Part shown: piece after piece, positions 25,285 to 34,500 of the stretch
How positions within the stretch are numbered: position 1 is the stretch's first letter
How the letters are laid out: each line of letters starts with the position of its first letter
Program-made: the position numbers and the translations under genes
Assembly: GCF_027922265.1 (NCBI RefSeq)
Contig: NZ_BSFI01000001.1
Location: 62,001-126,000, forward strand
DNA: 64,000 nucleotides
Direction: 5' to 3'
DNA from: Hansschlegelia plantiphila
GTDB lineage: Bacteria; Pseudomonadota; Alphaproteobacteria; Rhizobiales; Methylopilaceae
The notes under the pieces: generated by a model
Told to the model about the DNA's origin: nothing
Seen by the model: only the letters and a program-made list of their open reading frames with translations
Databases searched by the model: none

Positions 25285-27483
25285 TCAGACGACGGTGAAG
25301 TCGGCGTTGGTCAGCGCCAGGTGGTCGCCGAGCGTCGCGAACTGCACGGCCGAGGCCGAGCCGGTTCCGTCGCGGTCGAACAGCAGGGCGCCGGTCGAGC
25401 TGTTGTAGATGATCCGGTCCGAAGCGTCGTGCGCTGCGGCGCCGGCTGTGAACGCGTCAGCCGAAAGGCCGCCGGTGGTCAGCCCCGCGAAGACGGTGTG
25501 GTCCAGGCGGATCGTGTCGTCGGCCACGCTGAAGTCGGTGATGTGGTCGACATTGCTGGCGCCGAGTTTGGTGTCGAACACGAAGGTGTCCCGCCCGGCG
25601 CCGCCGGTCAGGACGTCCGAGCCGGACGAGCCGTCGATCACGTTTTTCCCGGAGTTTCCGACGATCGTGTTGTCGAGGCTGTTGCCGAGCGCGTTCGTGT
25701 TGCCCGACCCCGTCAGGTTCAGGTTCTCAACATACTGCCCGGTGAGCGCGTAGCTCACCGTGCTGTTGACGGTGTCGACGCCGCCGCCCCGGCCCTCGAC
25801 CGCCGTGTCGCCGGTGTTCTGGACGTAATAGGTGTCGTCGCCCGCGCCGCCGGACATGGTGTCGGCGCCGAAGCCGCCGTCGATCGCATTGTCGCCGGCG
25901 TTGCCGGTGATGACGTTGTCCAGCGAGTTGCCGGCGCCGTCGATGTCGTCCGAACCGGTGAGGTTCAGGTTCTCGACATACTGCCCGGCGAGCGAGAAGC
26001 TGACCGAACTGTTGACGGTGTCGGTTCCGCCCCGGTTCGCCTCGATGACGACGTCGCTGGCGTTGTCGACATAGTAGGTGTCGTTGCCGGCGAGACCGGT
26101 CATGGTGTCCGCGCCGGTCCAGCCGTTGATGACGTTGTCGCCGGTCGTGCCGCTGATGACGTTGTCGAGCGAGTTGCCGAGACCGTCGATGTCGCCGGAG
26201 CCGGTGAGGCTCAGGTTCTCGACGTACTGCGCCGAGAGGGCGTAGCTGACCGAGCTGATGACCTGATCGAAGCCGCCGTTCTTGGCTTCGAACGCTCTGT
26301 CGCCGGCGTTGTCGACATAATAGGTGTCGTCTCCAGCGCCGCCGCTCATCTGGTCGGCGCCGGTGAAGCCGTCGAGGACGTTGTCGCCGGCGTTGCCGGT
26401 GATGACGTTGTCCAGCGAGTTCCCCGTCCCGTTGATGTCCGCAGAGCCCGTGAGGTTCAGGTTCTCGACGTATTGTCCGGTGAGCGAGAAGCTCACCGAG
26501 CTGATGACCTTGTCGGTTCCGGCGTCGCCGGCTTCGATCACCCGATCGCCGGCGTTGTCAGCGTAATAGGTGTCGTTTCCGGCGCCGCCCGCCATCGTGT
26601 CAGCGCCCGTGGCGCCGTCGAGAACGTTGTTTCCAGCGTTGCCGGTGATGACGTTGTCGAGCGAGTTCCCCGTCCCGGCGATGTTCGCAGAGCCCGTGAG
26701 CGTGAGGTTCTCGATATACTGTCCGGCGAGCGAAAAGGCGACGGAGCTGTTGACGGTGTCGACGCCCTGTTCGTTGGCTTCCCTCACCTGGTCGCCCGCA
26801 TTGTCGACGTAATAGATGTCGTCGCCGGAGCCGCCGGACATGGTGTCGGCGCCAGCGCCGCCGTCCAGGGTGTCCTGGCCGGCGCCGCCTGACATCGCAT
26901 CGTCGCCCCCCATCCCATGGATTTCGTCGTTACCGGCGCCGCCACGGAGAGTGTTGTCCCGTTCGGTCCCGGTGACGTCGTCATCGCCGGTGAGCACGGT
27001 GGTGAGAACGTTGTCGACGTCGAGCCCCTCGCTTGGCGTGCTGAGGACCGCCCCCACGACATTCGTCACATAGGTGACGACATCCGCGAGGTCCGCAGCG
27101 CTGAGGTCCTGAAGCGCGGCCTGGTCGATCACCGTATGGCCGAGGAGGTCGGTGTCGAAGACGAGGTCCAGCACGCCGCCGAGAAGGCCGGTGTCGCCGC
27201 TCACCAGGTCGCCGAGCGCGCCGAGATCCAGCGTGCCTCCCGGACCGCCATCGAGAAGGGACTGGAGCTGGCCGACGTCGATCAGGTTGGCGTCGAGCAG
27301 CCCGCTGAGAAGGCCGGTGGGTTCGCCGCCCAGGGCGTTAGAGAGCGTGTCGCCGAGATCGTTGATGAGGTTTCCGGGCGCAATCTCCGTCACCACAGCG
27401 CCGAGGTCGCCCCCGAGAACGCCATTAATCGTATCTTCCAGATCGTCGAGCAAACCGCCCAGATCCAAATCCAACAACGCCAT
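25285..27483 (-). CDS. RTX-type calcium-binding protein with five 82-residue repeats
   Basis: A 732-residue, very acidic protein with almost no Cys. The ATG at 27483 follows AAGGGAG by six bases. Residues 1-190 are an unusual Leu/Gly/Asp-rich region (LLDLDLGGLLDDLEDTINGV, LSGLLDANLIDVGQLQSLLD). RTX nonapeptides follow (GGAGNDEIHGMGGDDAMSGG, then AGQDTLDGGAGADTMSGGSG), then five tandem 82-residue units, each with GADTMSGGAGDDTYYVDNAG, a VSFSLxGQYVENLNLTGS strand and GNSLDNVITG. A C-terminal cap follows (GRDTFVFDTKLGASNVDHIT, then DFSVADDTIRLDHTVFAGLT). Such proteins are exported by type I secretion through an uncleaved C-terminal signal and fold on calcium. No HlyB/HlyD/TolC genes are near. 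The gene is flanked by an AT-rich leader, consistent with acquisition. Confidence 0.9.
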   Translation of the reverse strand: MALLDLDLGGLLDDLEDTINGVLGGDLGAVVTEIAPGNLINDLGDTLSNALGGEPTGLLSGLLDANLIDVGQLQSLLDGGPGGTLDLGALGDLVSGDTGLLGGVLDLVFDTDLLGHTVIDQAALQDLSAADLADVVTYVTNVVGAVLSTPSEGLDVDNVLTTVLTGDDDVTGTERDNTLRGGAGNDEIHGMGGDDAMSGGAGQDTLDGGAGADTMSGGSGDDIYYVDNAGDQVREANEQGVDTVNSSVAFSLAGQYIENLTLTGSANIAGTGNSLDNVITGNAGNNVLDGATGADTMAGGAGNDTYYADNAGDRVIEAGDAGTDKVISSVSFSLTGQYVENLNLTGSADINGTGNSLDNVITGNAGDNVLDGFTGADQMSGGAGDDTYYVDNAGDRAFEAKNGGFDQVISSVSYALSAQYVENLSLTGSGDIDGLGNSLDNVISGTTGDNVINGWTGADTMTGLAGNDTYYVDNASDVVIEANRGGTDTVNSSVSFSLAGQYVENLNLTGSDDIDGAGNSLDNVITGNAGDNAIDGGFGADTMSGGAGDDTYYVQNTGDTAVEGRGGGVDTVNSTVSYALTGQYVENLNLTGSGNTNALGNSLDNTIVGNSGKNVIDGSSGSDVLTGGAGRDTFVFDTKLGASNVDHITDFSVADDTIRLDHTVFAGLTTGGLSADAFTAGAAAHDASDRIIYNSSTGALLFDRDGTGSASAVQFATLGDHLALTNADFTVV
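25657..26886 (-). repeat. Five tandem 246-bp coding repeats in the RTX gene
   Basis: Five in-frame units of exactly 246 bases (82 codons each): 26641-26886, 26395-26640, 26149-26394, 25903-26148 and 25657-25902 in translation order. They are strongly similar at DNA level (for example the repeated GACGTTGTCGAGCGAGTT segment). Exact length conservation implies unit duplication or recombination, and copy number may vary between strains. Confidence 0.85.
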
Positions 27484-27939
27484 TTCAAGCTCCCTTGCAG
27501 TAAAAACCCATGAAAATGCCGAGCGACCTAGAGCCGCACCAGGACACCCTTTGAGCAATTCGTTTCTAAAAAGTGAATTATGAGTGATATCGAGTCCGGT
27601 TATATTGATGGACCTCATCTCTCAGAGAAAATTTCTACGTACGTAAGTATAACAAGGAGCGAACGTTTAAAATCTTCGGGAATTTGGTTATGCGATGACT
27701 TTTCGCGATTGCGGTAACCATATGACCGCGGCGACGGCGTCCCTGCCACTGTAAACCAACAGATGTTTTTTATATTCCTTACAACCTCGGCGAGACGGAA
27801 GCGCCTCAGGGCGTGACCCGGACACAGGCCTGTCCGCAGGCTTCCATCGCCCGCGCCGGTCTCGGAGGCGCCGGACGATCCAGCAAAAAAAAATTCGACA
27901 ATTAGCGACGCGACGCTCCGGATCGGGCATACCGCGCCG
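27484..27939. other. AT-rich leader region between the RTX gene and dsbB
   Basis: About 455 bases with no supported gene. From roughly 27490 to 27790 the base composition drops to near 40 percent GC by eye, in sharp contrast with the genome. It holds a TATACT hexamer on the minus strand (a plausible -10 for the RTX gene), the palindrome TACGTACGTA at 27636-27645 and several A/T runs. Such islands attract nucleoid silencers in other bacteria and usually mark transferred DNA. The dsbB promoter lies at the right end. Confidence 0.55.
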
Positions 27940-28434
27940 ATGAATCCGGTCTTGACGCCCCGCTTCGCCGCGCTGCTCGTCGCGATCGCCGCGGCCCTCA
28001 CCGTCTCCGGCGCGCTCGTGTTCCAGCACGGCTTCGGCTACGTGCCCTGCATGCTCTGCCTCTGGGAGCGCTGGCCGTATTATCTCGGCGCTCCGCTCGC
28101 GCTGCTCGCGGCCCTGCTCGCGGCGCGTGGGAATCCGGGCGCCGCGCGGCTCGTCCTTGTGGTCGTGGGGCTGCTGTTCGTCGGCGGCGCGGGGCTTGGC
28201 GCCTACCACGCCGGGGTCGAATGGGGTTTTTGGCCCGGCCCCGCGAGCTGCGCCGGCGCCGACGCCGCGCCGACCTCGGCGGGCGGGCTGCTGGAGAGCA
28301 TGCGCGCCACGAAGATCGTGCCCTGCGACAGCGCCGCGTGGACGCTCCTCGGGATTTCGCTCGCCGGCTACAACGCCCTGATCGCGGCGGCGCTGGCGGC
28401 GGTCGCCTTCATCGGCGCGCGGCGCCGGTCCTGA
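27940..28434 (+). CDS. dsbB: Disulfide bond formation protein B (DsbB family)
   Basis: A 164-residue four-helix membrane protein that reoxidises DsbA using quinone. The first periplasmic loop carries the CxxC pair in GYVPCMLCLWERWPYY. The second loop has a Cys pair at ASCAG and IVPCDSAAW. The helices are AALLVAIAAALTVSGALVFQ, YLGAPLALLAALLAARG, LVVVGLLFVGGAGLGAYHAG and a C-terminal hydrophobic segment. All four redox cysteines are therefore present. It is preceded by the AT-rich region and followed by the HNH nuclease gene on the other strand. Confidence 0.93.
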   Translation: MNPVLTPRFAALLVAIAAALTVSGALVFQHGFGYVPCMLCLWERWPYYLGAPLALLAALLAARGNPGAARLVLVVVGLLFVGGAGLGAYHAGVEWGFWPGPASCAGADAAPTSAGGLLESMRATKIVPCDSAAWTLLGISLAGYNALIAAALAAVAFIGARRRS

Positions 28435-28443
28435 AAACGCCGC

Positions 28444-29001
28444 TTACGGCTCGAGCTCGCTGTCCCAGTAGAGATAGTCGAGCCAGCTGTCGTGCAGGTA
28501 GTTCGGCGGGAAGGCGCGGCCGTTGCGGTGCAGGTCGTGCACCGAGGGCTGGAACGGCGGCTGCGCCGGATACATGCCGCAATCGGCCGGCATCTGGCCG
28601 CCCTTCTGCAGATTGCAGGGCGAGCAGGCGGCGACGACGTTCTCCCATGTCGTCTGGCCGCCAAGCGAGCGCGGCGTGACATGGTCGAAGGTGAGCTCGT
28701 CACGCGCTCCGCAATACTGGCAGGAGAAGCGGTCGCGCAGGAAGACGTTGAACCGCGTGAAAGCGGGGTTTCGCGACGGCTTGACGTAGGTCTTCAGGCA
28801 GACGACCGACGGCAGCTTCATCTCGAAGGTCGGACTGCGGACGAGACGGTCGTAATGCGACAGCACGTTCACGCGGTCGAGGAAGATCGCCTTGATGGCG
28901 TCCTGCCATGCCCAGAGCGACAGCGGATAGTAGCTGAGCGGACGGTAATCCGCGTTGAGGACCAGGGTTGGGCACGCATCAGGCGATACCGCGACCGTCA
29001 C
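28444..29001 (-). CDS. HNH endonuclease
   Basis: A 185-residue protein of the HNH family widespread in alphaproteobacterial chromosomes. The GTG at 29001 (GGAG six bases upstream) gives the usual N-terminus MTVAVSPDACPTLVLNADYR followed by LSYYPLSLWAWQDAIKAIFL. The HNH motif follows: FSCQYCGARDELTFDHVTPR, then WENVVAACSPCNLQKGG, with two CxxC zinc ligands, His and Asn. The biological role is not established. It is a single conserved chromosomal gene and not obviously part of a restriction or mobile unit. Confidence 0.9.
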   Translation of the reverse strand: MTVAVSPDACPTLVLNADYRPLSYYPLSLWAWQDAIKAIFLDRVNVLSHYDRLVRSPTFEMKLPSVVCLKTYVKPSRNPAFTRFNVFLRDRFSCQYCGARDELTFDHVTPRSLGGQTTWENVVAACSPCNLQKGGQMPADCGMYPAQPPFQPSVHDLHRNGRAFPPNYLHDSWLDYLYWDSELEP

Positions 29002-29071
29002 CACGCACTCCCGAAAAGGGCTGCGCAGGCGCTTCAGCCCGCGCTCTCTCAGACAGTCTATATGTCGTGCG

Positions 29072-29755
29072 TCAGGCTTGTGAAGCCGCACGATGGATTG
29101 TTCTGCGCGGTTTCAGCATACTCCCCAGGAACGCCGCCCCCTGGCGCAGGCCCTCGCCGTCGATGCCGTGGCCGAGACCGGCCGACAGATGCCACTCGAC
29201 GGGGATCCCGGCGGCGCCGAGCCCGTCGGTCGCCGCGAACAGCGCCTCGACGGGGATGACCTCGTCACGGTCGCCGTGAACCAGCAGGATCGGCGGCTTG
29301 CCGGTCGCCTCAGCCAGCGCCTCGGGCGACACCAGCATGCCGGAATAGCCAAGGATCGCGGCCGGCGGGACCTTGCGTCTCAAGCCGACATGCAGCGCCA
29401 TCATCGTGCCCTGGCTGAAGCCGACCAGCGCCAGCCGGTCGGGCGTCAGGCCGTTGCGCGCGAGTTCGGCGTCGAGGAAGGCGTCTAGGCCGGGCGCCGC
29501 GGCGACCACGCCGTGGGCGCGCTCGGTCGGGTCGCGGAAGGTCAGCGGAAACCACTGCCTGCCCTGCGGCGAGGCCATGCAACGCTCCGACGCGTGCGGG
29601 GCCACGAAGGCCGCGTCCGGCATCAGCTTGCGCCATTCGCGGCCGATCGCGATCAGGTCGTTCCCGTCCGCGCCGTAGCCGTGCAGGAACACGACGAGCG
29701 CCTTGGGCTTGCCCGTGGCCGCCGGAAGGCGCGGTCCGTCGATCGCCTGGCTCAT
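29072..29755 (-). CDS. Carboxylesterase/phospholipase-like alpha/beta hydrolase
   Basis: A 227-residue serine hydrolase of the carboxylesterase/lysophospholipase family (YpfH type). Its features are ALVVFLHGYGADGNDLIAIG (oxyanion loop), the nucleophile in LALVGFSQGTMMALHVGLRR, the Asp in ILLVHGDRDEVIPVEALF and the His in HLSAGLGHGIDGEGL. The substrate is unknown. Its ATG overlaps the TGA of the AlkA-type gene (ATGA at 29752-29755), so the two are translationally coupled, although no functional link is obvious. Confidence 0.92.
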   Translation of the reverse strand: MSQAIDGPRLPAATGKPKALVVFLHGYGADGNDLIAIGREWRKLMPDAAFVAPHASERCMASPQGRQWFPLTFRDPTERAHGVVAAAPGLDAFLDAELARNGLTPDRLALVGFSQGTMMALHVGLRRKVPPAAILGYSGMLVSPEALAEATGKPPILLVHGDRDEVIPVEALFAATDGLGAAGIPVEWHLSAGLGHGIDGEGLRQGAAFLGSMLKPRRTIHRAASQA

Positions 29756-30438
29756 AGGGTCTCCTCGGCCGTCGCGGGCTCGTTCGGCGTTTGCGCAGGG
29801 GCGGAATCCCGTCCGCCGCGTCGTGCGAGGTAATAGGCCCAGAGCAGCTGCGCCGCCACTCCGCGGAGCGGCCTCCACGCCTCCGCCATGCGCTCGGCCT
29901 CCGCGCGGCCCGGCCGCTCGGACAGGCCGAACGCCTCCTTCAGCGCCGCCTGCACGGCGACGTCGCCGCCTGGAAACGCGTCTGCACGGCCATGACCGAA
30001 CAGCAGGAAGACGTCGGCCGTCCACGGCCCGATCCCGGGGATCGCGGTCAACGCCGCGCGCGCGTCGTCCTCCTCGAGCTGCGCGAGGCCCGCGATGTCG
30101 AGCCCGGCGTCGACCGCGGCGCAGAGCGCGCGCACCGTCCTCAGTTTACCGCGCGAGACGCCGGCGGCGCGGAAGACCTCGTCCGGCGCGGCGGAGAGCG
30201 TCTCGTGGTCGATACGCCCGAGCGCGGCCTCGACGCGGCCGTGGATCGCGCGCGCGGCCGTCACCGAGATCAGCTGGGAATTGACCAGCCAGACGAGCCC
30301 AGCGAGGTCAGGCGACAGCGTCCGCAGCGGCGGCTCGGCGGCTTCCGCGCGGAGCTCCGCCATCCGCGGATCGAGCGCGCACAGCGCGTCGAGCGCCTGG
30401 TCGAGCTGCTGCTTCGTAAGGATGCGCAGGTGAGTCAC
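29752..30438 (-). CDS. alkA: DNA-3-methyladenine glycosylase II, AlkA-type
   Basis: A 228-residue helix-hairpin-helix glycosylase removing alkylated purines in base-excision repair. The GTG at 30438 gives MTHLRILTKQQLDQALDALC. The fold is seen in LAGLVWLVNSQLISVTAARA, then GLAQLEEDDARAALTAIPGI with GPWTADVFLLFGHGRADAFP, which contains the HhH element and the catalytic Asp (ADAFPGGD). It lacks the N-terminal AlkA/Ogt-like beta domain of E. coli AlkA, like many short bacterial homologues. It is the first gene of a coupled pair with the hydrolase. Confidence 0.9.
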   Translation of the reverse strand: MTHLRILTKQQLDQALDALCALDPRMAELRAEAAEPPLRTLSPDLAGLVWLVNSQLISVTAARAIHGRVEAALGRIDHETLSAAPDEVFRAAGVSRGKLRTVRALCAAVDAGLDIAGLAQLEEDDARAALTAIPGIGPWTADVFLLFGHGRADAFPGGDVAVQAALKEAFGLSERPGRAEAERMAEAWRPLRGVAAQLLWAYYLARRGGRDSAPAQTPNEPATAEETL

Positions 30439-30495
30439 GGGGCGGACGCTAGCGGCTTGCCGAGACCTGGGCAACGCGCCGCCTATGACTCGGCC

Positions 30496-30573
30496 GTCAT
30501 CGTTCTCCGGCTTGACCAGAGGTCCCCTGTTCGGCGCCCGGGAATGGATGGTCCGGTCAAGCCGGACCATGAC
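30496..30573. repeat. Rhizobial-type palindromic intergenic element
   Basis: A 78-base palindromic element between alkA and gluQ. The outer arms are GTCAT...CCGGCTTGACC and its complement GGTCAAGCCGG...ATGAC. The right arm alone forms a perfect nine-base-pair hairpin, ATGGTCCGG-TCAAG-CCGGACCAT (30548-30570). It is of the same general class as the element at 2974-3056. Confidence 0.7.
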
Positions 30574-30625
30574 AGGGTATATCTGCGAACGCCGCGACGT
30601 TCGGCGGCGATCTCCTAGAGCCTCC

Positions 30626-31489
30626 ATGCCCCCCGTTTTCCGCTTCGCCCCCTCCCCGACCGGTCTGCTCCATCTCGGCCATGCGCTGTCGGCGGCCGCA
30701 GTCTGGCGCGCGGCGGAGACGGCGGGCGGGCGGGTGCTGCTGCGGATCGAGGACATCGACCCGGTGCGGGCGAAGCCGGAGTTCGCGGCGGCGATCGAGG
30801 AGGATCTGGCCTGGCTCGGCTTCGGCTGGAAAGGTCCCGTCCGCCGGCAGTCCGACCATTTCGCCGACCACGCCGGCGCTATCGACCGGCTGAAGGCGCG
30901 AGGCCTGATCTATCCCTGCCGCCTGTCCCGCGCCGACATCGCGGCTGCGGTCGCGGGCGCGCAGGCTCACGGCCGCGTCGTCCCGCGCGATCCGGACGGC
31001 GCGCCGCGGCTGCCGCTCGACCGGGCGGTCGAGAGCGACCCCGACGGTCCTCCCGCCCACCGTCTCGATATGAACCGTGCGCTGGGCGCGATCGGCCGCG
31101 AGCCTCTCGGCTGGACCGAACAGGGCGCAGGCCCCGCCGGCGAGACCGGACGCGTCACGGCGCGGCCGGATGACTGGGGCGACGTCGTGCTGGCCCGCAA
31201 GGACACGCCGACGAGCTACCACCTCGCCGTCGTGGTCGACGACGCGATCCAGGGCGTGACCCATGTCGTGCGCGGGCAGGACCTGTTTTACGCAACCTCC
31301 ATCCACCGCCTGCTGCAGCGCCTGCTCGGGCTGCCCGAACCACGCTACCGCCATCACCGGCTGATCTCCGGAGCGGACGGCCAGAAGCTCGCCAAGACCC
31401 GCGGGTCTCCGTCGCTGCGCTCGCTCCGTGAAGCGGGCTGGACCCGCCAGGACGTCATGCGGGCGATCGAGCCGTTTCTCGCGACCTAG
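30626..31489 (+). CDS. gluQ: Glutamyl-Q tRNA(Asp) synthetase
   Basis: A 287-residue paralogue of glutamyl-tRNA synthetase without an anticodon-binding domain. It attaches glutamate to the queuosine at position 34 of tRNA-Asp. The catalytic core has FAPSPTGLLHLGHALSAAAV (HIGH motif, here HLGH), LRIEDIDPVRAKPEFAAAIE, the zinc-site region around IYPCRLSRADIAAAV, VVDDAIQGVTHVVRGQDLFY and SGADGQKLAKTRGS (KMSKS-like). The length agrees with the YadB/GluQRS family rather than full GltX. It follows a palindromic element and precedes the NAD-GDH gene by about 100 bases. Confidence 0.95.
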   Translation: MPPVFRFAPSPTGLLHLGHALSAAAVWRAAETAGGRVLLRIEDIDPVRAKPEFAAAIEEDLAWLGFGWKGPVRRQSDHFADHAGAIDRLKARGLIYPCRLSRADIAAAVAGAQAHGRVVPRDPDGAPRLPLDRAVESDPDGPPAHRLDMNRALGAIGREPLGWTEQGAGPAGETGRVTARPDDWGDVVLARKDTPTSYHLAVVVDDAIQGVTHVVRGQDLFYATSIHRLLQRLLGLPEPRYRHHRLISGADGQKLAKTRGSPSLRSLREAGWTRQDVMRAIEPFLAT

Positions 31490-31586
31490 CCTCAAAATCT
31501 TCGCGCCCGCCTGCTTTGGTTCCGCAAGCGCGCGCGCCGTGTCAGGCTTGGGGCCGCACGCCCGCAAGAGGCGAAGGAGGAGACCC

Positions 31587-34500
31587 ATGGCCGATGGCGG
31601 CGCGACGCGCGCGACCCTGATCCGGGAGGCCGCGTCCCTCGCCGGCGCGATCGTCGACGGGCCGCCGGCTGCTTTCGTCGAGGCGCTGTTCGCGCGCACC
31701 TCCGCCGAAGACCTCGCGCCGTTCTCCGCGACGGCGCTCGCGGCGCTTGCGCAGGGCGCCTGGCGGCATCTCGGGCGCCGGGCCGCGGGGCGGCATGACA
31801 TCCGCCTGTCCGACCACGACTTCGGCGGCGCAGGCGAGATCACCGTGCTCGAGATCGTCAATGACGACATGGCGTTCCTGCTCGACAGCGTGCAGGCGGA
31901 GCTGACCGAGCGGGGCGTGCAGGTGCGTTTCGTCGCTCATCCGATCTTCGCGCTGACGCGCGACGCGGAGGGCGAGCTCGTGACCTTCGAGGGCGACGCC
32001 GACCGCGCGGCGTTCGAGAACGCGCCGCGCGAGAGCCTGATCCACCTTCATATCGACCGCGTCGACGACGCCGCGGAGCGGGAGGCGCTGATCGCGGCTC
32101 TCGACGTCGTGCTCACCGAGGTGCGCCGGGCGACCGAAGACCACCTCGGGATGGTGGCCGTCACGCGCGAGGCCGCAGCCTCGCTGAAGGACGCGCCGCT
32201 TCTGGCCGAGGAGATCGCCGAGGCCGTGCGCTTCCTCGAATGGCTGGCGGACGGGGACTTCATCTTCCTCGGCGCGCGCGAATACGCGCTCGTGGGCGGA
32301 GGCGACGACGACTGGCTCGAACAGATTTCGGACAGCGGCCTCGGCGCGCTGCGCGATCCCGCCGCCCGCGTGCTTCGCCGCGGGACCGAGCTGGTGCTGC
32401 TCACGCCGGAGATCCGCGCCTTCCTGCACGAGAAGCGGCCGCTGATCGTGACCAAGGCGAGCGTGAAGTCCAAGGTCTTCCGCCGCCTCTACATGGACTA
32501 CGTCGGGGTGAAGCGCTTCGACGCCACGGGAAGGCTGAGCGGCGAGCTGCGCATCGTCGGCCTCTTCACCGCCTCGGCCTTCATGCAGCCCGTGCGCGAG
32601 ACGCCGTTGATCGGCGCCAAGGCCGAGCAGGTGAAGCGGCGCGCAGGCTTCGACCCCGACAGCCATTCGGGCGCGGCGCTGGCCGCCGTGCTGGAGAGCC
32701 ATCCGCGCGACGAGCTCTTTCAGGCGGACGCCGACACGCTGTTCGACGCCGCCATGCAGATTCTCGCGCTCTACGAGCGCCCGCGGACCAAGGCGCTGGT
32801 GCGCGGCGACAAGTTCGGGCGCTTCGTCTCCGCGCTCGTTTATGTGCCGCGCGAACGCTACGATTCCGATGTCCGCGCGAGGCTCGGCGCGCATCTGGCG
32901 TCCCGCTTCGGCGGCCATGTCATGGCCTATTATCCGAGCTTCCCCGAAGGACCGCTCGCGCGCGTCCACTTCATCGTCGGACTTGATGGAGCGGCCGTCG
33001 AGCCGGTCGATCCCGCGACGCTCGACGCGGAGCTTTCGGCGCTCGCGCGGACCTGGGCGGACACGCTGCGCATCGCGCTCGGACGCACGCGCTCGGGCCA
33101 GGCCGCCCGCGCGCTCGCGCACAGATATGGCGCGGCCTTCGGGCCGGCCTACGAGGCGAGGGTCGCGGCGGAAGAGGCGGTCATCGACATCGGCCATATC
33201 GAACGGCTGACCGACGCGCGCGCCGTCGCCGTCGATTTCTACTGCCGCGACGACGAGCCGGAGACCCGCGTCAACCTCAAGGTGTTTTCGCGCGCCGAGC
33301 CGATCGCGCTGTCGGCGCGCGTGCCGCTGCTGGAGAATATGGGCTTCCGCGTCATCAACGAGCGCACCTTCTTCGTCGACCCGGCGGCCGAGGGCGCGGC
33401 CCGGGTCTGGCTGCACGACATGACGCTGGAACGCGCGGCCGGCGGCGCGATCGACCTGACCCGGGAGCTCGACGACCGGCTGGAGGCGCTGCTGATCGCG
33501 GCGCTGCGCGGCGAGGCCGAAAGCGACGGGTACAACGCGCTCGCGCTCGAAGGCGGTCTCGGCTGGCGCGACGTCGCGCTGCTGCGCGCGCTGTCGCGCT
33601 ATCTCCGGCAGGCGCGCGTCCCCTATGATCAGGATTATCTCGCCGCGACGATGGTGAAGCACGCGGCGACGGCTGCGAACCTCGTCGCGCTGTTCTACGC
33701 CCGCTTCGACCCGCGCGCCGAAGAGCGCCGCGAGAGCCGCGAGGCGACGCTGGCGGGCGAGATCGAGGAGGCTCTCGCGGGCGTCGAGAGCCTCGACGAG
33801 GACCGCATTCTCCGCCGCTTCCTCAACCTCGCGCGTGCGATGGTCCGGACCAGTTTTTTCCAGACGGAGAAGGACGGCCGCGCCAAGACCACCTTCGCCT
33901 TCAAGCTGGAAAGCCGGAAGATCGAGGACCTGCCGGCGCCGCGGCCCTTGTATGAGATCTCGGTGTACTCGCCCCGCGTGGAGGGCGTGCATCTGCGCTT
34001 CGGCAAGGTGGCGCGCGGCGGCCTGCGCTGGTCCGACCGGCCGCAGGACTTCCGCACGGAGGTGCTTGGGCTCGTGAAGGCCCAGCAGGTCAAGAACGCC
34101 GTCATCGTGCCGGTCGGCGCCAAGGGCGGCTTCGTGCCGAAGAAGCTGCCGGCCGGCCCCCGGGAGGCCTGGTTCGCGGAGGGGACGGAGGCCTACAAGA
34201 TCTTCATCAACGCGTTGCTCGACGTGACCGACGACCTCGACCGCGACGCGCTGATCCCGCCGCCCTCCGTCGTCCGCCACGACGGCGACGACCCCTATCT
34301 CGTGGTCGCCGCCGACAAGGGCACCGCGACCTTCTCTGACGCCGCGAACGCCATCGCGGAGAGCCGAGGCTTCTGGCTCGGCGACGCCTTCGCCTCTGGC
34401 GGCTCTGTCGGCTACGACCACAAGGCGATGGGCATCACCGCCCGTGGCGCCTGGGAGGCGGTGAAGCGCCACTTCCGCGAGATGGACTTCGACATCCAGA

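Noticed and set aside
25270..26892. A 540-codon plus-strand frame opposite the RTX repeats
   Set aside because: The repeated Val/Asp/Gly translation is the mirror of the repeat DNA. The minus-strand RTX protein has nonapeptides, a ribosome binding site and a C-terminal cap.
28444..29001. The HNH nuclease as part of a restriction or defence system
   Set aside because: No methyltransferase, specificity or defence partner gene is adjacent, and this HNH family is a widespread single chromosomal gene in alphaproteobacteria.
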